Below are positions 35,181 to 44,898 of a DNA stretch of 64,000 bases, piece by piece (position 1 is the first letter of the stretch; each line of letters starts with the position of its first letter). Under the pieces are notes generated by a model. That model worked only from the letters and a program-made list of their open reading frames with translations, was not told the DNA's origin and did not search any database. Source of the stretch: JALJPB01 sp034111045 (GTDB lineage: Bacteria > Pseudomonadota > Gammaproteobacteria > Enterobacterales > Alteromonadaceae); contig JAWUYA010000005.1 in NCBI GenBank assembly GCA_034111045.1, forward strand, positions 50,505 to 114,504. Direction: 5' to 3'. The position numbers were made by a program, and so were the translations under genes.

Positions 35181-37085
35181 ATGAAAGTAAAATTAAGTTG
35201 TACAGCCATAAGTTTATTACTAGCACTGAGTGCTTGTGAACGTTCAGTTGATAAAAACACCAGTACACTAGTTGTTGAACCGCCAGTTAACACTCAAGTC
35301 ATCACCGAAAATAAGCAAGTAAGTGAGCGAGCTCAATTAAATGCATTATATAAACAAGCGACTCAAGTTCTTTTTCAGCAACGCCCTTTTTCCGCGAGTA
35401 CTTATGGTTTATCAACAGAGGATGTTGGGCTTTATTATGCAGACCAGGTTGAAAACTTCTCACCTAAGAATGAAGCGCAATTACGTAAAGAACTGAGAGT
35501 GTTATCTCAAAAAATAAAAAACTTCCCATTAACGTCAACCAATCAAATTGACAAAGATAATCAACAAGTCATGACCAGCATTGTTCGTTATTATGCCGGT
35601 CATAGTGATTTTACTATGGGTTATATTGATACCTGGATGGGTTTATCACCTTTTATTGTTAATCAAATAAATGGACCATTAATTGATATTCCACGTAACT
35701 TGCAAAATGATCATCAAATTAATAATGAAAAAGATGCTCAAGATTATATTGCTCGCCTCGCACAATTTGATCAATTGATTAGTGATATTGAACAGAAATT
35801 TTTAACCGATGCTGAACACCATTGGATACCTTCGAAAGTTACATTAAAAGGCGCCTTACACTATTTAACGGGGTTTATTAGTGCCGAGCCAAAAAATCAT
35901 CCTTTAGTCGTTACTTTTACTGACAAAATCAATAAGCTTAGTAACGTATCAGTTAAACAAAAGCAGCAATTAATTGATCAAGCAATTGAACAAGTATCAA
36001 CCATTGTTTATCCCGCTTATCAGACAATTACCCTAGCGACTAAAAAAATGTTAGTGAATGCCCGTGATGAGTCAGGTATTTGGGCACAGCCCAATGGTGA
36101 TGAATATTATCAAGAAGCAATCAAGATGTTAGGAGACAGTGAATTAACTGCCGATGATATTCATCAATTAGGCTTAAGTGAGGTAAAGCGTATTGGAGAA
36201 GAAATGGATGCCATTTTAATCAAAGAAGGTTATCAAAACGGCAGTGTGGGTGAACGTATGGTTGCCTTAAATGAAGAAGCCCGCTTTTTATATCCGGACT
36301 CAGATGAAGGTCGAGCTCAAATCATTAGTGATATTAATGGTTACATAAGCGATGTCACCGAAAAAATGGCACCTGTGTTTAACACTAAACCGTCGTATCA
36401 AGTTGAAGTTCGTGCCTATCCTGTTGAAATACAAGATGGCTCACCGGGCGGAGAATATTCATCACCTTCTGTTGATGGTAGCAAACCTGGGATTTACTGG
36501 ATTAACTTACGTGATATGAAAGCTAACCCTAAGTTCGGTTTAAAAACATTAACATATCATGAAGCTAACCCCGGTCATCATTGGCAGATTGCGTTAAATA
36601 TGGAGCAAGCCGTATTACCTTTTTTAAGGCGTATAGCACCTTATAATGCGTATGCAGAAGGTTGGGCATTGTATGCTGAAAAAGTGGCTGAAGAGTTGGG
36701 CATGTACGAAAATGATCCCTTTGGTAATTTAGGTCGTTTGCAAGCGGAAATGTTTAGAGCAGTTAGGCTAGTTGTTGATACCGGTATACATCATAAACGT
36801 TGGAGTCGAGAGCAAGCCATCAGTTACATGGCTGAAGAAACGGGTTCTGCGGAGTCAGAGGTTATTGCTGAGATCGAACGCTATATGACTTGGCCAGGGC
36901 AGGCTTTAGGTTACAAATTAGGGATGTTGAAGATATTATCACTTCGAGAACATGCGCAAAAAATCTTGGCGGAAAATTTTGAGTTAAGTGTTTTTCATGA
37001 TGTGGTACTTTTAGGTGGAGCCGTACCTATGACAGTGCTTGACCGTAATGTTAATCTTTGGATCACTGAACAAAAATCTAGGTAA
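35181..37085 (+). CDS. DUF885 lipoprotein, putative zinc carboxypeptidase
   Basis: A surface lipoprotein of 634 residues. I choose ATG 35181 because GAGG (35171-35174) is correctly spaced and the lipobox LSAC then falls at Cys19, normal for signal peptidase II. DUF885 proteins resemble M32/M3-like metallopeptidases. The likely zinc motif here is HEANPGHH (about 460-467), with a downstream Glu in the AEGWALYAEK helix as candidate third ligand. Activity and substrate are inferred from the family. It is followed by a terminator and then by an S9 peptidase lipoprotein gene, forming a peptidase neighbourhood. Confidence 0.9.
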   Translation: MKVKLSCTAISLLLALSACERSVDKNTSTLVVEPPVNTQVITENKQVSERAQLNALYKQATQVLFQQRPFSASTYGLSTEDVGLYYADQVENFSPKNEAQLRKELRVLSQKIKNFPLTSTNQIDKDNQQVMTSIVRYYAGHSDFTMGYIDTWMGLSPFIVNQINGPLIDIPRNLQNDHQINNEKDAQDYIARLAQFDQLISDIEQKFLTDAEHHWIPSKVTLKGALHYLTGFISAEPKNHPLVVTFTDKINKLSNVSVKQKQQLIDQAIEQVSTIVYPAYQTITLATKKMLVNARDESGIWAQPNGDEYYQEAIKMLGDSELTADDIHQLGLSEVKRIGEEMDAILIKEGYQNGSVGERMVALNEEARFLYPDSDEGRAQIISDINGYISDVTEKMAPVFNTKPSYQVEVRAYPVEIQDGSPGGEYSSPSVDGSKPGIYWINLRDMKANPKFGLKTLTYHEANPGHHWQIALNMEQAVLPFLRRIAPYNAYAEGWALYAEKVAEELGMYENDPFGNLGRLQAEMFRAVRLVVDTGIHHKRWSREQAISYMAEETGSAESEVIAEIERYMTWPGQALGYKLGMLKILSLREHAQKILAENFELSVFHDVVLLGGAVPMTVLDRNVNLWITEQKSR

Positions 37086-37101
37086 CACTATGACTTTTTA
37101 A

Positions 37102-37128
37102 AAAAGGCTGCCAATTGGCAGTCTTTTC
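37102..37128 (+). terminator. Terminator after DUF885 gene
   Basis: Palindromic stem AAAAGGCTGCC / GGCAGTCTTTT with an AATT centre, ending in T-run and preceded by A-run. It lies 16 bases after the stop. Confidence 0.85.
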
Positions 37129-37336
37129 TATGCCATGGAAGGCAGTCTGCGATGACTTAACTATTGCAAGAGGGATATTGGTAAAGTGCTTAGTATTAGT
37201 CAAAAAATATAGTTATTGCTGGTATAACTTTACAGCCATCTTTACATTAATTTTATACTCGGTCTTGATAATAACCAAATGGCAACGTATAAGTTGCCGT
37301 TAATATTATCAATTATCTCGTTTTAAAGACTTATTT

Positions 37337-39826
37337 ATGAAAATAATACTCCTTGTTGCAGCGGTTAGTTTTACATTAACAGCATGTGTTACTAGCAATG
37401 TAACGACTTCAAAAATTCCTCTGATACTAACTACACAATCAACTTCAGGCGTCACACATAATGCTTTTGACGTAAATACACCCGCAGTATCAGAAAATAC
37501 TACTGTAATTACTCTAGAACAAATTATGGCGGATCCTGATTGGTTTGCTCGCTCTCCAGAATCTTGGTATTGGGGAGATGATAGTGACACTGTTTTTTAT
37601 CAACAAAAACGTGAAGGTAATCCATTAAGAGATCTTTACAAATTATCATTAAATACCAATACTCAAAAAGTTGAGCAAGTAAAGCTTGCCGATATGCATC
37701 TCGTCGCTGATAAAAATGCAAGGTTAAATCGTGATGGAAGCTTGGAAGCTTATAGTTTTAATGGCAACGTTTTTGTTAAAAATTTAACCACAAATCATCT
37801 GCTGCAACTCACGCATACTTCAGCTTTAGCAACCTCCGTGATGTTTTTAACAAACGGTAATTTAGCTTATCGAGTTGACGATGTTTTTTATTCACATAAC
37901 TTAATAAACAATCAAATAATAGAGTTAGCTAACTTGCAGATGCAAGATCAACCCCAAGTCATATCATCACCAACAGAGTACCTTGCCAAAGAGCAATACG
38001 GCTTGATTGACTATATCGCCTTAAAACACCGTAACGCTAAGTTAAGTGAGCAACAAATAGAGGCGTTAACAAACCAAAATAGTACAATCACCAATAGTAA
38101 GTATTATTTTGGTAAAGGTAATAAAGTGAGCCATGTCAGCTTATCACCTGCGGGTGATAAGCTTTTTGTGAGTATCAGTGATGCTAATACGTTAAGCAGC
38201 AAAACCGATATTATGCCCAATTATATTGACCAAGATGGACAGATAAAGACTCAGAAGGTTAGAAGCCGTGTTGCTGACAATCGTCAATATAATGAACAAT
38301 TGTTTGTTGTCGATCTCAAGTCAGGTAAAACATTCGCTTTAGGTTATGAAAGTTTACCGGGTTTTGATGAAGATGTACTGGCGGATGTTAAAAAACAAAA
38401 CTATGCACACCAAGGTAAAGACTATCAATCAAAAAAATCGCTGAGAAATATCCATGTACTTAGCACTAGCGCTTCAATTCAATGGCACAAAGATGGACAT
38501 AAACTAGCGGTGATGCTTGAAGCTTGGGATAATAAAGACCGTTGGCTAGCAACCGTTGACTTTACTAAAAAGATCTTGGTGTCACAACATCGATTACATG
38601 ATAATGCATGGATAAATTGGGCGTTTAATGAATTCGGTTGGTTAAATACTAGTGATCGCTTGTACTTTTTATCAGAAGAAAGTGGCTACTCTCATTTGTA
38701 TGTTAAAGGCTTAGGAACAAAAGCGACTCAACTGACCTCAGGAAAGTTTGAAGTGAGCGATTTGACGTTAACTAAAGACGAAAAAAACTTTATCTTTAAA
38801 GCCAATAAAAAACATCCGGGTATTTATGAAATTTATCAAGTTGATTTATCTAAAAATTTAATCGCTTTAACGGATCTGGGTGGGATGAATAATTATGCCC
38901 TAAGTCCGGATGAGACAAAGTTGTTAGTTGAGCATTCAACAGTCACTATGCCGCCAGAGCTCTATGTTAAGTCAATAACGGATGACAGCAAACCGGCACT
39001 GAAATTGACTAATACAATAACCGATATATTTAAATCAATGCCATGGACAGCTCCTTCTGTGGTCGCAATCAACTCGAGCTATCAAGATGACCCCGTTTAT
39101 TCACGAGTGTATTTTCCTCAAGGTTTTGATACCAAGGTTAAACAAAACAAAGCAGTTATGTTCACGCATGGTGCCGGTTATCTACAAAATGCTCATTTAG
39201 GTTGGTCAGACTATTTTCGTGAAACTATGTTTCATAGTCTGTTAGTGCAGCAAGGATATGTTGTTATTGACATGGATTATAGAGCCTCTCAAGGTTACGG
39301 TCGTGATTGGCGTACCGCTATTTATCGTCATATGGGCAAACCTGAAGTAGAAGATATGCGTGATGGTGTTAATTGGTTAGTGGAAAATGCCCATGTTGAT
39401 CGTAAACGTATTGGTACTTATGGAGGCTCTTATGGTGGTTTTTTAACATTAATGTCAATGTTCACCGCACCTGATTTATTCGAATCAGGCTCTGCAATCC
39501 GATTAGTGTCTGACTGGGCATATTATAATCATGGATATACATCAAATATCTTGAATACCCCTGAAGATGATCCCATTGCTTATCAGCGCAGTTCGCCTAT
39601 TTATTTTGCTGAAGGATTAGTGAAACCCTTGTTAATTAATGCCCCTATGGTGGACGATAATGTTTTTTTCCAAGATACGGTTCGTTTAGTACAAAGGTTG
39701 ATTGAATTAGAAAAACAAGATTTTGAAACGGCTATTTATCCGGTCGAGCCTCATGGTTTTGTTCAACCTAGCTCTTGGTTAAATGAATATCGACGTATTT
39801 ATAAATTATTTGAAAATACCTTATAA
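37337..39826 (+). CDS. S9-family prolyl oligopeptidase / dipeptidyl peptidase-like lipoprotein
   Basis: An 829-residue exported serine peptidase. The lipobox LTAC places the acylated Cys at 17. An N-terminal beta-propeller (about 80-560) is followed by an alpha/beta-hydrolase domain with nucleophile S698 in GGSYGG, acid D773 or D774 in VDDNVF and H806 in EPHGF. These make a complete triad. The architecture matches the DPP IV / acylaminoacyl-peptidase group that trims short peptides at proline or N termini. It has its own spacer and terminator, so it is probably transcribed independently of the DUF885 gene. Confidence 0.93.
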   Translation: MKIILLVAAVSFTLTACVTSNVTTSKIPLILTTQSTSGVTHNAFDVNTPAVSENTTVITLEQIMADPDWFARSPESWYWGDDSDTVFYQQKREGNPLRDLYKLSLNTNTQKVEQVKLADMHLVADKNARLNRDGSLEAYSFNGNVFVKNLTTNHLLQLTHTSALATSVMFLTNGNLAYRVDDVFYSHNLINNQIIELANLQMQDQPQVISSPTEYLAKEQYGLIDYIALKHRNAKLSEQQIEALTNQNSTITNSKYYFGKGNKVSHVSLSPAGDKLFVSISDANTLSSKTDIMPNYIDQDGQIKTQKVRSRVADNRQYNEQLFVVDLKSGKTFALGYESLPGFDEDVLADVKKQNYAHQGKDYQSKKSLRNIHVLSTSASIQWHKDGHKLAVMLEAWDNKDRWLATVDFTKKILVSQHRLHDNAWINWAFNEFGWLNTSDRLYFLSEESGYSHLYVKGLGTKATQLTSGKFEVSDLTLTKDEKNFIFKANKKHPGIYEIYQVDLSKNLIALTDLGGMNNYALSPDETKLLVEHSTVTMPPELYVKSITDDSKPALKLTNTITDIFKSMPWTAPSVVAINSSYQDDPVYSRVYFPQGFDTKVKQNKAVMFTHGAGYLQNAHLGWSDYFRETMFHSLLVQQGYVVIDMDYRASQGYGRDWRTAIYRHMGKPEVEDMRDGVNWLVENAHVDRKRIGTYGGSYGGFLTLMSMFTAPDLFESGSAIRLVSDWAYYNHGYTSNILNTPEDDPIAYQRSSPIYFAEGLVKPLLINAPMVDDNVFFQDTVRLVQRLIELEKQDFETAIYPVEPHGFVQPSSWLNEYRRIYKLFENTL

Positions 39827-39859
39827 ATTAATCCGTCATTACAGGGGATGTTAGTAAAT

Positions 39860-39898
39860 CACTGGCGATTATTTTTTCATACTAGCCAGTGGTTTTTT
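39860..39898 (+). terminator. Terminator of S9 peptidase gene
   Basis: Stem CACTGGC / GCCAGTG with an 18-base loop, followed by GTTTTTT. Confidence 0.8.
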
Positions 39899-39942
39899 AT
39901 CAATGCAATATCTACATATCTAATCATCGAGGTGACATGACT

Positions 39943-40578
39943 TTAGTGTCTTCGCGTCTCAGGTGTTATTGATATTCGTTGGTTGTTTTTTATGAATTGA
40001 TAAAAAATATAACTCAGACTAAAGACTAAACCGCCAACAGCTCCCCATAAATGCGCATCAATAGCAACATTTGCTTCAATTAACGCTGCAATTTCTTTGC
40101 TAGGTCCACTGTATTGCTCATGAATTATTTTCAACCCAACACCCAGAAGAAGTAGATATCCAGTTTTGTCCTTATTGTGTATGTCCATTATCGCACCAAA
40201 GACAAAAACACCATGAAGCACACCCGATAAACCGACATATTGCTGTAAATCAGGAGAGAATAGATATAAACCTACACTCGTTGTTAAGGCGCTGATGATT
40301 AACAGCAAAGCATAACTTAGGTATTGATAAAACTGACCATGCAATGCCCACAATAAAACGATCGCCGCTAAATTAAGAAATAAATGATAGCCATTGGTGT
40401 GTAATAAATGCCCTGAAAATAGTCGCCAAATCTCGCCTTGGGAAATTAAATCACGGTGATAAATTAAGAGCTGTGCCACTTGTTTATCAAAAAGAAAAGC
40501 AAAAAATGAAATGAAACAAATAAGCACAACTAGCAAAGTGTGTTGTCGAGCAAAAGGTAGACGGGCTATTTTTAACAT
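39943..40578 (-). CDS. rrtA: Rhombosortase (rhomboid-family processing protease)
   Basis: Intramembrane serine protease that cleaves the C-terminal GlyGly-CTERM anchor from secreted proteins of type II secretion-dependent bacteria. The 211 residues hold about six membrane segments. The rhombosortase version of the rhomboid site is clear: nucleophile S118 in GLSGVLHG and catalytic H176 in AHLWGAVGG. GHLLHTNGYHLFLN (about 56-69) is the conserved loop/helix with His and Asn. None of the peptidases in this window ends in a GlyGly-CTERM helix, so substrates are elsewhere in the genome. Confidence 0.88.
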   Translation of the reverse strand: MLKIARLPFARQHTLLVVLICFISFFAFLFDKQVAQLLIYHRDLISQGEIWRLFSGHLLHTNGYHLFLNLAAIVLLWALHGQFYQYLSYALLLIISALTTSVGLYLFSPDLQQYVGLSGVLHGVFVFGAIMDIHNKDKTGYLLLLGVGLKIIHEQYSGPSKEIAALIEANVAIDAHLWGAVGGLVFSLSYIFYQFIKNNQRISITPETRRH

Positions 40579-40730
40579 GATTTATCAACGAGGGCGTGAG
40601 ATTTAATAACCACTACTTTATCAGTAGGTGTATTGTTTTTAAATGTAAATTGATAATAAGCGAAAATGCTATTGATGTTGTTAATGCTAACAGCTTAAAA
40701 TGAATTATTAATTTCTGTTGGTTAGCTTGT

Positions 40731-41318
40731 ATGTCTAGACCGCTTTGTAAAACTTGCCAACGGCCAAAGCTTGCTTGTATTTGCCCATTTATTTCTCCTG
40801 TTAATAATAGTATTTTAGTGGTGGTTTTACTTCACCCTAAAGAAGTCAATCAAAGTAAAGGGACATTACCCCTCCTGGCGCACTCTTTATCAAATAGACT
40901 GGTGATTGAAGGCGAGAACTTTAGTGAAAATGAACAGTTAAATGATATTTTAGTGCAGTATAAGCATCGGGTTGCTTTGCTTTATCCGAGTGAAACTGCA
41001 GCTGTTTTATCAAGCTCATCAGTTGATTTTTCTGATGGCAATAAGTATAAGTGCTTGATCTTACTGGATGCAACATGGAAAAAGGCATTCCGAATGTATA
41101 TGTTGTCAACCAATTTAAAGTCAATTGATCACATTGCCTTATCTGCTCATATAGTTGGCCAATATAAAATTAGAAAAACCAATAAAAAAAATGCACTATC
41201 GACACTTGAGGCTTGTTGTTATGCTTTAGGCGTATTGGAGTCAAGTCCTGAAAAATATGTTAACTTACTTCAAAACTTTGTCGACTTTAATCAATTTCAA
41301 TTATCGTTTAGAAAATAA
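40731..41318 (+). CDS. tapT: DTW-domain tRNA-uridine aminocarboxypropyltransferase
   Basis: By family, adds a 3-amino-3-carboxypropyl group to uridine 47 of tRNAs (acp3U). The 195 residues start with a zinc-knuckle-like CKTCQRPKLACIC (Cys 6, 9, 15, 17). The DTW-family core LLDATWKKAFRM holds DATW (about 125-128), and KTNKKNALSTLEA is the conserved C-terminal stretch. The length is a little below E. coli TapT (YfiP, 232). The ggt gene starts 20 bases after its stop, so these are likely co-transcribed. Confidence 0.85.
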   Translation: MSRPLCKTCQRPKLACICPFISPVNNSILVVVLLHPKEVNQSKGTLPLLAHSLSNRLVIEGENFSENEQLNDILVQYKHRVALLYPSETAAVLSSSSVDFSDGNKYKCLILLDATWKKAFRMYMLSTNLKSIDHIALSAHIVGQYKIRKTNKKNALSTLEACCYALGVLESSPEKYVNLLQNFVDFNQFQLSFRK

Positions 41319-41338
41319 AACCATTTAAAAGGATTGCT

Positions 41339-43102
41339 ATGCTTAACGTATGTAAACTTAGTGCATTTACTCGACTCTTATTGATAGCCGCCTTGTTTAG
41401 CCGCTCTGTGTTGGCGGTAAGTATCCCCATTGAAGACCGTGAGCCAGAAGCTGCAACAGGTTTATCTCATCAGATTTCTGTCTCTGGTAAAGAATTTATG
41501 ATCGCTTCCGCTAATTCTTATGCGAGCGAGGCCGGCTTTAATATACTTAATAAAGGGGGGAGTGCGATTGATGCAGCTATTGCTGTGCAACTGGTGTTAA
41601 CACTGGTTGAACCTCAATCTTCTGGTATTGGAGGTGGTGCTTTTATTTTACATTGGTCTAAAAGTAAACAACATTTAACTACCTTTAATGGTAGAGAAAC
41701 TGCCCCCAAAGCTGCAACTGCGGATATGTTTTTAGATGATAAGGGCAACGCTATTCCTTGGATAAAAGCGGTTGTTGGTGGTCGTTCTGTTGGTGTGCCG
41801 GGGGTACTTAAGGCCTTAAAAAAAGCACATCAGCAATTTGGTAAGCTGCCTTGGCAAGATTTATTTTATGATGCCATAAAACTTGCAGAGCATGGTTTTA
41901 TCGTTTCGCCGAGGTTGGAAAAGCTGCTTTCCATGGAGATTAATCCTGGTGTGAGCCAATTAAGTGCGAGTAAATCTTACTTTTTCCCTGGAGGCATCCC
42001 CGTAAAGTCAGGCAGTTTACTCAAGAATAAAAAGCTAGCCAAAGTTTATCGAAGTATTGCTAAGCAAGGTGTTGATGCTTTTTATCATGGGTGGATTGCA
42101 GAAAAAATAGTGGCAGCAGTGCAACATTCTGTTGTTGCTCCAGGTCAATTAACTTTAGAAGATTTAGCTAATTATCAGGCGAAGCAATCTCCTGCGGTTT
42201 GTGGTAACTATCATCAATATAACGTGTGTGGTATGGGACCGCCAAGCTCTGGTGGTGTTACGGTAATTCAAACACTTGGGCAGCTAGAGTCATTTAATTT
42301 AGCGCAATTTATGCCTAATGATCCACAAGCAGTACATTTATTTACTCAAAGCTCACGGCTGGCATTTGCCGATCGTGATAAATATATTGCCGATGATGAT
42401 TTTGTTAATGTGCCAGTCAGGGGGTTGCTCGAAAACGGTTATTTAGCGGCTAGAGGCAAACTTATTGATAAAAATAGAGATATGGGTAAAGCGGTTGCAG
42501 GCTTGCCGAATGGTTCGTTAGCTCAAGCAGATGACCTTGCCTATGAAATGCCCTCAACTAGTCATATTTCCATTGTAGATAGTGATGGTAATGCCATATC
42601 TATGACCACAAGTATTGAAATGGCTTTTGGCTCAGCTGTAATGGTTGAAGGTTTCCTATTAAATAATCAACTCACTGATTTTTCTTTAAAACCAGAAAGT
42701 AATGGTGTGGCGATTGCCAATCGCATTGAACCCCTTAAAAGACCGAGAAGTTCAATGGCACCAACGATGGTTTTCAATCAAGATAACTCATTGAAATTAG
42801 TGGTGGGTTCGCCAGGAGGCAGTCGAATTATCAATTATGTCACTCAAACCATTATCGGTGTGCTTGACTGGCAGCTTGATCCCCAAACGGCGATTAATTT
42901 ACCTAAAGTGACGAATCGTAATAAAGTCACTACGTTAGAAAAAGAAACTGACATCGCTGATTTAAAAACACTATTAGAAGCTAAGGGACATAAAGTATCG
43001 ATAAGAAACCTAAACAGTGGGTTACACGCTATTGAAGTGACTAAGAACGGTTTATTAGGTGGTGCAGATCCTCGACGAGAAGGGAAAGTGTTAGGTCACT
43101 AG
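41339..43102 (+). CDS. ggt: Gamma-glutamyltransferase (periplasmic, autoprocessed)
   Basis: Hydrolyses or transfers the gamma-glutamyl group of glutathione and related peptides. Of 587 residues, about 1-26 form a signal peptide. The proenzyme self-cleaves before the catalytic Thr407 in TSHISIVD (most enzymes have TTH). Other family marks are SGIGGGAF near 97-104, NGRETAP near 118, MGPPSSGGVT near 298 and the small-subunit GSPGGSRI near 497-504. It belongs with tapT by spacing. Likely function is recovery of glutathione-derived amino acids. Confidence 0.95.
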   Translation: MLNVCKLSAFTRLLLIAALFSRSVLAVSIPIEDREPEAATGLSHQISVSGKEFMIASANSYASEAGFNILNKGGSAIDAAIAVQLVLTLVEPQSSGIGGGAFILHWSKSKQHLTTFNGRETAPKAATADMFLDDKGNAIPWIKAVVGGRSVGVPGVLKALKKAHQQFGKLPWQDLFYDAIKLAEHGFIVSPRLEKLLSMEINPGVSQLSASKSYFFPGGIPVKSGSLLKNKKLAKVYRSIAKQGVDAFYHGWIAEKIVAAVQHSVVAPGQLTLEDLANYQAKQSPAVCGNYHQYNVCGMGPPSSGGVTVIQTLGQLESFNLAQFMPNDPQAVHLFTQSSRLAFADRDKYIADDDFVNVPVRGLLENGYLAARGKLIDKNRDMGKAVAGLPNGSLAQADDLAYEMPSTSHISIVDSDGNAISMTTSIEMAFGSAVMVEGFLLNNQLTDFSLKPESNGVAIANRIEPLKRPRSSMAPTMVFNQDNSLKLVVGSPGGSRIINYVTQTIIGVLDWQLDPQTAINLPKVTNRNKVTTLEKETDIADLKTLLEAKGHKVSIRNLNSGLHAIEVTKNGLLGGADPRREGKVLGH

Positions 43103-43172
43103 CTATATTGTAATTCGTCTTGTTTACGAGCAACGAGCCCTGCTTAAAATAACAAGTCGTAACTTAATGTTA

Positions 43173-43607
43173 TCAAAAGGGATCTTTTAATATTTTATTG
43201 ATGAGCCATTTTCCTTCTTCTTTTATAAGAGATAAGCTTTTGATATCTTTTAAGCGCTGATCATGATTTAAACCATCAAAATAAACAGTGATTTTGGCCG
43301 TGTCTGTAAACTGCTTCCTGATTTTTGCTCCACTGTTTTCAAGTTTCATTTCAACTTTATCATATGACATATTAAATAAATGGCGACCAACAGCTTTGGA
43401 TGAGTGATAAGATAGGATGATTCTTGCTAATCGAGGCGAACAAACTAATACCGCCTTGTCGATATTTTTTTCATTATAAAGTGCATCAAAAAAAGCAATG
43501 GTGACAAGTTCAGGGTCGTTAATTGTTGTTATTGCATCTGCTTTATTATCGCTGCAGCCCATTAATAGAAGAATAATAATAACCAAAGGGTATGTAATTA
43601 ATTTCAT
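43173..43607 (-). CDS. Small lipoprotein with NTF2/DUF4878-like fold, function unknown
   Basis: A 144-residue lipoprotein: lipobox LMGC with Cys18, followed by Ser. The mature part (PELVTIAFFDALYNEKNIDKAV...) and its ending (KEEGKWLINKI) resemble the SnoaL/NTF2-like lipoproteins that begin with a helix and end with a beta-sheet carrying a conserved Trp. I do not recognise a specific family. Its start overlaps no gene; it is convergent with ggt and separated from cysK upstream by a terminator. Confidence 0.75.
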   Translation of the reverse strand: MKLITYPLVIIILLLMGCSDNKADAITTINDPELVTIAFFDALYNEKNIDKAVLVCSPRLARIILSYHSSKAVGRHLFNMSYDKVEMKLENSGAKIRKQFTDTAKITVYFDGLNHDQRLKDIKSLSLIKEEGKWLINKILKDPF

Positions 43608-43665
43608 TTATTGAGTTCCCGTCTATATTCTTAAATAGTGTTAGACTAGGATACGCTAAAACAGT

Positions 43666-43698
43666 AATAAAAAAAGACGCATCAGCGTCTTTTTTTTA
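43666..43698 (-). terminator. Terminator of cysK
   Basis: Stem AAAGACGC / GCGTCTTT with an ATCA loop, flanked by A-run (T-run on the minus strand) and T-run, so it may act in both directions. It lies about 20 bases beyond the cysK stop. Confidence 0.9.
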
Positions 43699-43715
43699 CT
43701 GTTAGCCATTCTTAG

Positions 43716-44687
43716 TTATTGAACCAATTCTTTATCAGTAAAAGTGTCACTAAATAAAGGACTTGATAAATATCGTTCAGCCGAGCTTGCTAAAATTACC
43801 ACAATGTTTTTATCTACGTTTTCTGGTAATTCAGCTAAACGTTTAGCGGCAACAACGGCTGCTCCTGAAGAAATACCGGCTAGAATGCCTTCTTCCTTCA
43901 TTAAGCGGTGTGCCATTGCCATCGCTTCGTCATTTGTTACAAGCTCTACTGCATCAATCATTTCTAAATCTAAGTTGCCAGGAATAAAACCTGCACCGAT
44001 ACCTTGAATTTTATGTGGACCAGGGGTGACTTTTTCACCAGCAAGTGTTTGGCTTATAACCGGTGAGTCACTCGGCTCTACAGCTACTGTTGTTATGTTT
44101 TTACCTTGAGTAAGCTTAATATAGCGACTTGTACCTGTAATCGTTCCGCCAGTACCTACACCAGCAACAAATATATCAATGTTACCATCGGTATCACGCC
44201 AAATTTCAGGGCCAGTAGTCTCTTCATGAATTTTAGGATTAGCAGGGTTATCAAACTGGCCTAATAATACATACTTATCTGGGTCAGAGTCTTTAATTTC
44301 TTGCGCTCTAGCGATGGCACCATTCATACCTTTAGCGCCATCTGTTAGCTCAACTTTTGCACCTAATGCCGTTAACAGTTTACGGCGCTCTAAACTCATG
44401 GTGTGTGGCATGGTTAAGGTAATATCATAACCGCGAGCCGCTGCAACGAAGGCCAGAGCAATACCTGTGTTACCACTTGTTGGCTCAATAATTTCTTTGC
44501 CTGGTGTTAATAAGCCTTTTTCTTCAGCATCCCAAACCATACTTGAACCAATACGACATTTGACACTAAAACTTGGGTTTCTTGCTTCAATTTTGGCATA
44601 AACGTTAGCACCGCTTACTACACGGTTTAATTTGACTAATGGTGTATTACCAATAGAAGTTGAATTGTCTTCGAAAATTACTGACAT
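43716..44687 (-). CDS. cysK: Cysteine synthase A (O-acetylserine sulfhydrylase)
   Basis: PLP enzyme making cysteine from O-acetylserine and sulphide. The 323 residues fit CysK. The PLP lysine is K43 in NPSFSVKCR; PTSGNTG (about 69-75) binds the amino-acid carboxylate; GTGGTITG (about 176-183) binds PLP phosphate. The C-terminal region is like CysK rather than CysM. The ATG is preceded by AGGAT. It is divergent from the MoxR-like gene. No CysB site could be recognised with confidence in the short spacer, which does hold a repeated AACTTATAT (about 44829-44848). Confidence 0.96.
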   Translation of the reverse strand: MSVIFEDNSTSIGNTPLVKLNRVVSGANVYAKIEARNPSFSVKCRIGSSMVWDAEEKGLLTPGKEIIEPTSGNTGIALAFVAAARGYDITLTMPHTMSLERRKLLTALGAKVELTDGAKGMNGAIARAQEIKDSDPDKYVLLGQFDNPANPKIHEETTGPEIWRDTDGNIDIFVAGVGTGGTITGTSRYIKLTQGKNITTVAVEPSDSPVISQTLAGEKVTPGPHKIQGIGAGFIPGNLDLEMIDAVELVTNDEAMAMAHRLMKEEGILAGISSGAAVVAAKRLAELPENVDKNIVVILASSAERYLSSPLFSDTFTDKELVQ

Positions 44688-44898
44688 AATAGTATCCTGT
44701 AAATGTTTCTTTGAATGTTAGTTTGAATGTTTCTCGCTAAACCGTTCAGAATAAATAGGGCTGAATGGTAAGACAGAATAAGGTAAGATTAGCTATTTAA
44801 TAGAAAAAAAGAAGTGTCATTTTGTTATAACTTATATAACTTATATAATAAAATGGAATAAATAACTCATAACTTAGTATATACCTATTGGAAATCAA

